Shown here piece by piece: positions 29,580 to 37,400 of a DNA stretch of 64,000 nucleotides (within the stretch, counting starts at the first letter, position 1; every line of letters starts with the position of its first letter). The notes under the pieces are model-generated. The model did no database searches and had not been told where the DNA came from. It saw only the letters and a list, made by a program, of their open reading frames with translations. The stretch spans positions 43,588 through 107,587 of the forward strand of contig CANMQH010000013.1 in the NCBI GenBank assembly GCA_947499935.1, given 5' to 3'. The stretch is from an uncultured Algibacter sp. (GTDB lineage Bacteria > Bacteroidota > Bacteroidia > Flavobacteriales > Flavobacteriaceae). The position numbers were made by a program, and so were the translations under genes.

Positions 29580-30524
29580 TTATTCTACTATAGGGATATG
29601 TGTTTCTCTAGGATTTCTTGAAAGATTTCCTGCATCATTATAAGATTGACTGCCGCTGGTTCTAGGTTGTCCATAGTTTCCATCAGAAACACTACTTGTT
29701 GGAACAATTTCTTTATGTCCATGGGGTACTTCGTCAGCAAATCCTTTAGAAGGGTTTCTAGACATTGCTGGATCAAGCCTTACTGCTGCTGTATTTCCAT
29801 CAGAACCTGCTTTTGTCCATACTTCTCCTCCATTACCAGCTGTTTGTTTAGAAAAACCTTGATCTTTTAATGTTTTTTGAACATCTGTTTTCTTTTTTCC
29901 TACAATTGGTCCTACATCATCTAATATTTTTTTAGCACAATCTAATCCAAAAACATCAACCTCGCTATTAACGTCTGTAGCATAAGTATATAAATTAAGC
30001 ATACCCGCAGTTAACCTAATCGGATCCTGCGAAATATACCCACCAGTATCAGACGAGTAATACCTATACCTATTATAATAAAGCCCAGTTTCTACATCCT
30101 CATATTGCCCTTGATATCTAAAAGGGATGAACGTTTTACTACCCTCAATACTACGAACTTTACCATAAATATCCAACTCACACTCCCAGACATTTTCGCC
30201 TTGGTCATTAAAGGCTTGTACAGGCGTACCCAAATAATCACAAATAACAGAGTATGTTTTATCACCCACTATTTTTGCTTGAGGTGCAAAACTGCCATGC
30301 TCAAACACCCAAGTGGTTAACTTCTCTGATTTACCCGAAGTAATAGTAGGAATAGGTTCTTCGGCATCTAATTCAATATCGCCTTTTTCGTTTACAAATA
30401 ATTTGGGGCGGTCTTCAACGTTATATTGCCACTCGTGGAGTGGTACGTTTCCATCCCAAACAAAACGTGTTATTGTCCCCCTCAGTCCTTTGGGCATCTC
30501 CCCAAAAGGGTGAGAAGTACGCAT
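29580..30524 (-). CDS. Orphan Rhs fragment with a toxin tail
   Basis: The first 195 residues repeat the end of the Rhs core (ITRFVWDGNVPLHEWQYNVE through RYYSSDTGGYISQDP). The motif then reads DPIRL and EVDVFGLDC, a variant of the usual DPxGL cut site. The last 115 residues are a toxin domain with GGEVWTKAGSDG, AVRLDPAMSRNPSKG, DEVPHGHKEIVPTS and a final THIPIVE. The two histidines in VPHGHKEI are candidate active-site residues. I know of similar tails in other polymorphic toxins but cannot name the activity. With no PAAR part and most of the core missing it cannot be delivered by itself; an ATG directly after the upstream stop could still allow expression. Confidence 0.75.
   Translation of the reverse strand: MRTSHPFGEMPKGLRGTITRFVWDGNVPLHEWQYNVEDRPKLFVNEKGDIELDAEEPIPTITSGKSEKLTTWVFEHGSFAPQAKIVGDKTYSVICDYLGTPVQAFNDQGENVWECELDIYGKVRSIEGSKTFIPFRYQGQYEDVETGLYYNRYRYYSSDTGGYISQDPIRLTAGMLNLYTYATDVNSEVDVFGLDCAKKILDDVGPIVGKKKTDVQKTLKDQGFSKQTAGNGGEVWTKAGSDGNTAAVRLDPAMSRNPSKGFADEVPHGHKEIVPTSSVSDGNYGQPRTSGSQSYNDAGNLSRNPRETHIPIVE
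30479..30511. repeat. Inverted-repeat insert in the Rhs core, copy 2
   Basis: CCTTTGG and its complement CCAAAAGG flank a short loop. The unit encodes the HPFGEMPKGLRG stretch, is matched at 35288-35321 in the full Rhs gene, and is missing from the two other core copies. Confidence 0.55.
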
Positions 30525-30526
30525 GT

Positions 30527-31048
30527 TTAATAGGACGAGCGAGGTTTTGCTATTAAAATTAATTTCGTATTGGATTTAATCCAATCATTTAATTTTTTAA
30601 AAGTCTTATACAATTCGTTTTTTTGAATTTTTTTACACTTAATCCTATCGTCTAGATTGTTCCAAATAAATAAATCATAAGATTCAAAATTTAATAAATA
30701 ACAGAAATATCCATCAAAACATTCTCCATATTCCTTTATAACTGTAAATTAATTAATGTTCTCTATGTTTTCTATTTTTATATCGGAACTTCCTATATTC
30801 CACAGTTCAAAATTTAAATACGCATAAATTTCTTTGCAACTATATTCTTCTAATTTACTTGATTTCCTATTATTTAAAGTATTTAAATTATGTTCAATAT
30901 TCTCTAGTTCTGAAACAAGAAGTGACTTTTGATTATTATCTCCTACTTTTTCATTATCAACCCAAAAACAATAACTTATAAATAAGTAATCTTTTCCTTG
31001 AAAAAAATCGGATTCTATCGCAAAAATATTTTTATCGCCAAATATCAT
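30527..31048 (-). pseudogene. Imm42-like immunity gene broken by a stop codon
   Basis: The start ATG at 31048 gives MIFGDKNIFAIESDFFQG, which matches the opening of the Imm42 family. The frame stops at TAA 30749-30751 after residue 99 and then continues open for 72 codons, encoding GECFDGYFCYLLNFES and a helical end, the part expected at the end of Imm42 proteins. So a single nonsense change splits one immunity gene. It starts 10 bases after the stop of a toxin fragment (31059-31292), its presumed partner. A longer frame from 31099 only overlaps that toxin. Confidence 0.7.
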
Positions 31049-31058
31049 AAAACTAACT

Positions 31059-31292
31059 TTAATGAGAATAATTTGCTTTGGGACCTTTCCTATGACCATT
31101 AGGATTATTAAACCTCTTATTTACATCTTTTGGAACAACAATTCCTCGATTCTGTTTTGACGAACCATTCCAATGCACATTACCGTCATTACTATTACCA
31201 AATCTATGTATTTCTCCTGCTTCATCCATAGCATACCAATGCTTCCCTTGAGAATCGGGTGTTAATTTTAAATCACTAGGAGCACGCGAGTA
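31059..31292 (-). pseudogene. 3' fragment of a further Rhs-type toxin tail
   Basis: The 77 codons directly after the stop of the neighbouring immunity gene encode YSRAPSDLKLTPDSQGKHWY, MDEAGEIHRFGNSNDGNVHW and end with HRKGPKANYSH. There is no start codon and no Rhs core before it. The pattern of HRFxN and VHWNGS is one I associate with polymorphic toxin tails, but I cannot name the activity. The Imm42-like gene follows. Confidence 0.65.
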
Positions 31293-31709
31293 CTAGTTAG
31301 GATAAAGCAGTAGATCAGCATCATATACTGTGACCTCTTCCAATTTATTTGTTGGATTTTCTATAATTGAAAGATATGGGTTCTCAAAAAAAAGAGCTAC
31401 ATTATTCTTATCATTGATAAAGTAATAGTTTTCATCTTCATTATAACTTAATTTATATTTTTCTGAAATACTCTTTATATTCATTCCAATCTTTACACTT
31501 TCTAAAATTTCATGATTATAATTATTAAGATAAGATATCTTTGCTAGCTTACCTAGCATTAAATTAAATACCAATATAACATTGTCATCTATTCTATATT
31601 TAATAAAAAAAGGATCAATTAAAGTTGATTTATTAGGATCTTGATTCCATACCTTTTTTAAAAGTTCACTATAGCTTGACATGCTATCTCCTATTATAAA
31701 TTTTTTCAT
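31293..31709 (-). CDS. Putative immunity protein for the toxin tail encoded at 31726-32370
   Basis: The 138-residue protein has no recognised family, no signal peptide and no membrane segment. It starts 16 bases after the toxin fragment's stop, the normal place of a cognate immunity gene. Its acidic character fits a toxin inhibitor. The stop at 31293 is followed at once by the fragment of another toxin in the same reading frame. Confidence 0.6.
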   Translation of the reverse strand: MKKFIIGDSMSSYSELLKKVWNQDPNKSTLIDPFFIKYRIDDNVILVFNLMLGKLAKISYLNNYNHEILESVKIGMNIKSISEKYKLSYNEDENYYFINDKNNVALFFENPYLSIIENPTNKLEEVTVYDADLLLYPN

Positions 31710-31725
31710 GATACCTTATATATAA

Positions 31726-32370
31726 TTAATGATGACTAGAGGTAGTCCATTTTCCATCACTACCAAAAGAACCTGTTTTTCCATCTTTGTCAAAATATGT
31801 TTTTATTTTTTCTCCTTCAATATGTTTATATGTCTCTGGATTTAAGACCTTTATTTTACCATCATTCGTTGATATTTTATAATAAGATCCAGAATGGCGA
31901 CCTCCTCCTGCGTGAACTTGTACTTGAGCTACAGAAGAATGTCCTTTGACAGATACAATTCTAGCATTACCAGATCCTCTAGTAGATTGTCGGACATTGG
32001 TTTCATAACCGGCATCGCTAAATTCTTTAGCTATATCGTCTGCACTTTTCCCCCATATTGAAGATGGGTTAGACAAGTCAATTATATCTAATCCAAAAGG
32101 GTCAACTTCCGTATTACTATCAAAAGCATATGCATATATATTAGGATTCCCTCCATCTAACCCAATCGGGTCTTGAGAAATATACCCACCAGTATCAGAC
32201 GAGTAATACCTATATCTGTTATAGTATAACCCAGTCTCCTCGTCCTCATATTGCCCTTGATACCTAAAAGGTATAAACGTTTTGCTCCCCTCAATACTAC
32301 GAACTTTACCGTAAATATCCAACTCACACTCCCAGACATTTTCGCCTTGTTCATCAAAAGCTTGAACGGG
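31726..32370 (-). CDS. Orphan Rhs fragment with a toxin tail
   Basis: The open frame begins at 32370 directly after two stop codons of the neighbouring immunity gene, with PVQAFDEQGENVWECELDIY from the Rhs core; TTG at 32322 is the first possible start. The core continues to DPIGLDGG and VDPFGLDII, a normal cut motif. The tail of about 115 residues has SIWGKSADDIAKEFSDAGYE, RQSTRGSGNARIVSVKGH and QVQVHAGGGRHSGSYYKIST, ending TTSSHH. Its compact mix with conserved basic and His residues suggests a nuclease-like tail, but this is inference. It is a silent cassette unless joined to a full Rhs. Confidence 0.75.
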   Translation of the reverse strand, partial: PVQAFDEQGENVWECELDIYGKVRSIEGSKTFIPFRYQGQYEDEETGLYYNRYRYYSSDTGGYISQDPIGLDGGNPNIYAYAFDSNTEVDPFGLDIIDLSNPSSIWGKSADDIAKEFSDAGYETNVRQSTRGSGNARIVSVKGHSSVAQVQVHAGGGRHSGSYYKISTNDGKIKVLNPETYKHIEGEKIKTYFDKDGKTGSFGSDGKWTTSSHH

Positions 32371-32373
32371 TTA

Positions 32374-32820
32374 TTAAGTATTTATAAAATCTAAAACACT
32401 TCTATTAATACTTTTATCAATAGAATATTCAAAAGTTTGAATTTTATCCTCAAGTATTCCAATTATTAGAATAATATCATCAAAATGGTAATAATAATCT
32501 ATAACATCAGACATAATGTTTTCTTCAACTTTTATGGGCTCAAAAATCTTATTGAGATTTTTTGGCATTAATTTTTGCTGAAAATTATCTATTAAAAGAT
32601 TTGCTATATTTTCCGATTTGCTATTTATTTCGTCATAATCAGAATTGAAACAAAGCTTTATCGCAGAAATATGCTTTTTATCTAAAGAAAAAACAACTAA
32701 TTCCCACCCTATTAATTTGGCATAACCTTTTTCTCCCCTATAATCATATTCTTGAAATTCATTGAATATAGAATCTTTAATTAAAAAGTTTATCGAGGAT
32801 ATATTATTAAAAACTATCAT
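32374..32820 (-). CDS. Putative immunity protein for the toxin tail encoded at 32817-33749
   Basis: The 148-residue protein is not recognised. Its ATG overlaps the toxin stop as ATGA (32817-32820), so it is translationally coupled to the toxin frame, a strong mark of a cognate immunity gene. It has a mix of strands and helices and no export signal. Two TAA stops end it, and Rhs core sequence starts on the next base. Confidence 0.7.
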   Translation of the reverse strand: MIVFNNISSINFLIKDSIFNEFQEYDYRGEKGYAKLIGWELVVFSLDKKHISAIKLCFNSDYDEINSKSENIANLLIDNFQQKLMPKNLNKIFEPIKVEENIMSDVIDYYYHFDDIILIIGILEDKIQTFEYSIDKSINRSVLDFINT

Positions 32821-33749
32821 GATTTACAAACTTTACCACTTCCAACTATATCTCCATTTTTAATGATGTTTCCATTTTTATCTTTAATGTCAACATTCAC
32901 ATCATCTTTTATTTTCCAATCAGGAACACCTCCTTTAGTCATTCCTTTAAGCTCAACATTTTTGCCTTTTGTGTCTATATCTACATAATAATCAGCTCCT
33001 AATGCACCTGTACTTCTTTTTATAGCATCTGGGTTTCTAGGTTTTATTTTTGTTGATGTTGTACTAATTCCTCCTCTTGAATCTTTAGGGTTGTACTTAA
33101 ATCCATTCTTCTTAAAAGCCTTATATTCTTTCTTAGACATAAATCTTCTAACTACTCCTGGGTTTTGAGGTATTCCATTAACAAGATTTAGACCGAATGG
33201 ATCAATCCAAGCATTTACATCATGTACATATGCGTATAGGTTATCACCACCTTCAAGTCCAATCGGATCTTGAGAAATATACCCACCAGTATCAGACGAG
33301 TAATACCTATACCTATTATAAGCCAGATTAGTTTCACTATCTAAATATTGTCCTTGATAGGTAAAAGGAATAAAATTCTTATTTCCTGTTTCTTCTCTTG
33401 TGGCGCCGTAAATATCAAGTTCTCTAGCCCAGACATTTTCGCCTTGGTCATTAAAGGCTTGTACAGGTGTGCCAAGGTAATCACAGATAATGGAATATGT
33501 TTTATCTCCTACTATTTTTGCTTGAGGTGCAAAACTGCCATGCTCAAACACCCAAGTGGTTAATTTCTCGGCTACACTCGTATCCTCATTTGGTATTGGC
33601 TCTTCGTCATCTAATTCAATATCGCCTTTTTCGTTGACAAATAATTTGGGGCGATCTTCAATATTATATTGCCACTCGTGGAGTGGTACGTTTCCATTCC
33701 ATATAAAACATGTTATTAACCACTTAGGTTTGCTCTGCGTTTCTTTTTT
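32817..33749 (-). CDS. Orphan Rhs fragment with a toxin tail
   Basis: The frame is open from 33749; no ATG is seen before GTG at 33551. It encodes CFIWNGNVPLHEWQYNIE and the following core up to DPIGLEGG and WIDPFGLNL, a normal cut motif. The core here differs from the other copies (ARELDIYGATREETGNKNF), so it comes from another Rhs lineage. The tail of about 130 residues has RRFMSKKEYKAFKKNGFKYN, RGGISTTSTKIKPRNPDAIK and LGADYYVDIDTKG, somewhat like ADP-ribosyltransferase-type toxins, but the family is not certain. It is coupled to its immunity gene by an ATGA overlap. Confidence 0.75.
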   Translation of the reverse strand, partial: KKETQSKPKWLITCFIWNGNVPLHEWQYNIEDRPKLFVNEKGDIELDDEEPIPNEDTSVAEKLTTWVFEHGSFAPQAKIVGDKTYSIICDYLGTPVQAFNDQGENVWARELDIYGATREETGNKNFIPFTYQGQYLDSETNLAYNRYRYYSSDTGGYISQDPIGLEGGDNLYAYVHDVNAWIDPFGLNLVNGIPQNPGVVRRFMSKKEYKAFKKNGFKYNPKDSRGGISTTSTKIKPRNPDAIKRSTGALGADYYVDIDTKGKNVELKGMTKGGVPDWKIKDDVNVDIKDKNGNIIKNGDIVGSGKVCKS

Positions 33750-33760
33750 TCACTCATTAT

Positions 33761-33790
33761 CGGTACTAGTTACAACCTAGCACGAGCTAG
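33761..33790. repeat. Short hairpin repeat with ACTAGTTACAA, copy 2
   Basis: GTACTAG pairs with CTAGCAC (one wobble) around TTACAAC. About three quarters of a 31-base stretch matches copy 1, including the flanking GAGCTA. It sits just upstream of an Rhs fragment. Confidence 0.6.
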
Positions 33791-33850
33791 TAGCCGTTAT
33801 TTCTATAAACAATGATTTATACTAATTTTCTTTTGATTTACCTAATTATC

Positions 33851-33872
33851 AGACTAGTTACAAATTAGTACT
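33851..33872. repeat. Short hairpin repeat with ACTAGTTACAA, copy 3
   Basis: GACTA and TTAGTAC-type arms flank GTTACAAA. It shares the 11-base core ACTAGTTACAA with the copies at 29264 and 33765 and lies in the spacer downstream of the immunity gene at 33951. Confidence 0.5.
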
Positions 33873-33950
33873 AATGAAGCATTTGTCTTATTTAAAAGTT
33901 TACTATAGTCATCTGCTATTTTATAAATGATATAATAATTCTATTCAAAC

Positions 33951-34412
33951 TTATTTTAACATATCTAGTAAAAACTTAATATTTTTTATCTCTTCATAGT
34001 TAGGAAATAATATTTTTAAATCAACTAGCAATTTGGTTTTCAAATTCTTTATCTCTGAGATTATTTTTTTTAAATTATACTTAACGCTTTGTTTTTTATT
34101 GAATGTAATTATTACATATTTCCCTTCTTTTTTAAGCTCTAATTGATAGAGTTGGTACATATTAAATAAGTATTCAATAGAATTATCTTCGTTTTCTTTT
34201 TTAACAGATAATAACCTATTTAAGGTATCGTAAATGTCATACGAAAATTTCAAAAGGTCTGCTTCAAAATACAAAAAATCTTTTTTATCATTTAAAATAA
34301 TAATTTCTCCCCATAATAAATTTTCCCCTAATTCAGAGTTAGAATAATTTATATAATTTTGCTTTAAAATATTCTTATAATGTTCCAAATCTATATTAAA
34401 TAGTAATTGCAT
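33951..34412 (-). CDS. Putative immunity protein of the complete Rhs toxin
   Basis: The 153-residue protein starts 14 bases after the stop of the full-length Rhs gene. It is rich in Lys, Leu and Asn, mostly helical, and has no export signal, so it would protect the cytoplasm. The family is not recognised; the role rests on position. It is the only immunity gene in this array whose toxin can be delivered by an intact Rhs protein. Confidence 0.65.
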   Translation of the reverse strand: MQLLFNIDLEHYKNILKQNYINYSNSELGENLLWGEIIILNDKKDFLYFEADLLKFSYDIYDTLNRLLSVKKENEDNSIEYLFNMYQLYQLELKKEGKYVIITFNKKQSVKYNLKKIISEIKNLKTKLLVDLKILFPNYEEIKNIKFLLDMLK

Positions 34413-34426
34413 ATAATTAGTTTTTT

Positions 34427-37400
34427 TTAGAAAGGGTAAGCAGATTTAACCCACCCATTAGGGTCAGTGTGAACAATTATTTTATTAGTAGCATTACCGT
34501 TAATATCAGTTCCTATACTATGGTCAAACGTTTTTACGAAATTTTTGGTGCCATCTGGTGATTTATTTAATAGATTTTCAGGTGAAACAGTTTCATTCAC
34601 CATTGATTTTACTTTATCCTTTGTATTTATATTTTTTCTAAATTTACTTTTACCTTTGGGAGCCTTATGAAAAGAATGTCCTTTCCAAATATGGTCTATT
34701 GCAGACATCTCTCCGTCTTTAGCATAATTATTTTTACCCCATTTTGCTTTATTACAATCTAATCCATATTGATCTATCCAGCTATTACTGTCTAGTACAT
34801 ATGCATAAAAATTAGGATTACTTCCCGCCAGTCCAATCGGATCTTGAGAAATATACCCACCAGTATCAGACGAGTAATACCTATATCTGTTATAGTATAA
34901 CCCAGTCTCCTCGTCCTCATATTGCCCTTGATACCTAAAAGGTATAAACGTTTTGCTCCCCTCAATACTACGAACTTTACCGTAAATATCCAACTCACAC
35001 TCCCAGACATTCTCGCCTTGCTCATCAAAAGCTTGTACAGGTGTGCCCAAATAATCACAGATTATTGAGTATTTTTTATTTCCAACTATTTTTGCTTGAG
35101 GTGCAAAACTGCCATGCTCAAATACCCATGTAGTTAATTGACTTTTAGATTTCTCATTGGGAACAGGCTCTTCGCTATCCAATTCAATATCGCCTTTTTC
35201 GTTTACAAATAATTTGGGGCGGTCTGCAACGTTATATTGCCACTCGTGGAGTGGTACGTTTCCATCCCAAACAAAACGTGTTATTGTCCCCCTCTGTCCT
35301 TTGGACATCTCCCCCAAAGGGTGAGAACTACGCATGTTTACTTGGGTTACGATTTTAGCCGTACGCCTGCCTAAAGCATCGTATTCAAAACTTATGTGTT
35401 CTCGGTTAGGTTTGGTTACCGATTTTAACATCCCGTTACCAAACCAATCGTATTGCCACTCGCCTATATCGTTAGAATCTTCGGCTTTAGATACAAATTT
35501 GAGTATTAAATTACCTTCTTCATCATAAGTATAAGCCGCATGTTCGTCTTTTAACAATTTACCGCCTACGCCATACTCCCTATCGTCTTGGTTTGGGCTT
35601 TTAAAAATATTACCTACAGCATCGGGCATTTTGTAAATGGTATCCAGTCCGTTTTTGTAACCTGCCGCCGCTAAATTACCAACCTCATCATAACTAAACC
35701 TTACTTTACTATTGGTTAGGTTGTTTACCATGCTAAGCAAACGGTCTGAGCGCCCCCATTGGTAGCGTACATTTCGGGCTTCTACATTTTTATTTTGTAC
35801 CAGATGCTGCTCTACACGCCCTGTTTTATCTCTTTGGGTGGTTACCGTAACATCGCCACTTACCATACGTTGTATCTCTAACCCTAAATCGTCTCTTTTG
35901 TATTGGGCCTGCCAGCCATTGGCTTGGGTACTACTTAAACTGCCATCTTTTGCAAATTCTTGGGTAATATTAGCGCCTAACGAGCTGGTTATGGCTGTAC
36001 GCTGTCCTAAACGGCTATATGCACTTTCTACGGTGTGCCCGTTTTGGTCTTCGCTTATTAACTTACCGTTTTTGTATGTAAATTTTACGGTATTAAAGGC
36101 ATTGGTGGCTTCTTTTATTTGTCCGCTACTATCGTAACTAAAATATTCGCCCGTGCCATCGTAATGATCGGCCACCAAAATATTACCTGTACCGCTATAC
36201 ATATATTTTGTCCAACGTTCTTGTGGGCGCAATACTTTGGTTACGCGCCCTGCGGCATCGCGTATGTAACGCCTACACAAACCATCAAACCCCCACTCGC
36301 CAACAATTTGCCCTAATGGATCTAAAGTAAAGCGGTAGGCATGGTTGTTTTCGTTAACTATGGTGGTTAATTGTTCTTCTTTATTATATTTAAATGTAAT
36401 GGTTTTATTGTTCTCGGTACGGGTTTTTAAATGGCCCAAGCCCCAATAGGTAAAGGCCACTTCTCTAAAGGAGTCTTTTGCTAGTGTGACATTACCAGAG
36501 GCATCATACTCAAAAACATGTTTGTTACCGTCTGGCTCTCTTAAGCCTATAACATTGCCCATAACATCGTACTCATAACTTGTAATGGCTCCATTGGGCT
36601 GGGTGTTTCTTAATAAATTACCCAGTGCATCATAATTCCATTGTATTTTACGCCCATCGTTTAAGGTGGCTTGCACCAACTCGTTACGGTCGTTCCACGT
36701 AAATGTGGTACGGTTACTCGCACTATCGGTCATGGCTAGCAGTTGTTTGCTATCGTTGTACTCGTATTTTAACTGTGTATCATCGGGAAAACTACGGGAT
36801 ACTAGTTTATTATCGTCATCATATGCCCATGTCATGCTACCACTAGGCGTGGTATAGCTTATTAAGCGTTGCATAGCATCGTATGCCATGGTTGTTTTGT
36901 TTTTATCGGCATCTTCAATAGACGTGGTATTGCCAAACAAATCGTAAGTATATTTGGTGGTGTTTCCTAGAGGATCTGTGACCATCTCCAAATATTGTAA
37001 TTCGTTATATTTTTGGTAGGTTTCGCCACCTTTGGCATCGGTAATTCTGTAAATTAACTTGTTGCTATCGTAATAATACGTGGTGGTATGCCCTAAGGCA
37101 TTGGTAACAATCGTTTTACCGTTTTCGTACTGAGTCCAGTATTCTAAAATACCCTCATCGCCCCAAGTGTGTACACATTTAGCATCGTCGCCCTTACCTT
37201 GGTATTCCCAATAAAACGAGAGTCCGCTTTGGTTGGTAAGTTTTACCAACAAATGCCCTTCGTAATAAAAATGCTTACTTACATTATTGGCTTCGGTAAC
37301 TTTTACCAAATTATCATCTTTATCCACTTGGTAACGTATAAAATTAATACGCTCATTATTTACTATACTATATATTGCCGAAATACGGTTATTTTCGTGC

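Noticed and set aside
30749..31048. The 99-residue Imm42-like frame as a complete small immunity gene
   Set aside because: The frame continues in phase after the stop with the expected second half of the family, so a split gene explains it better.
31292..31293. In-frame continuation after the stop at 31293 read as nonsense mutation of a fused immunity-toxin gene
   Set aside because: The downstream part is a toxin tail and the upstream part an immunity-like protein; matching phase has a one-in-three chance, so a cassette border is simpler.
28724..35460. CRISPR or tandem repeat array
   Set aside because: The repeated blocks are long, protein-coding Rhs core copies with different sequences between them, not short direct repeats with equal spacers.
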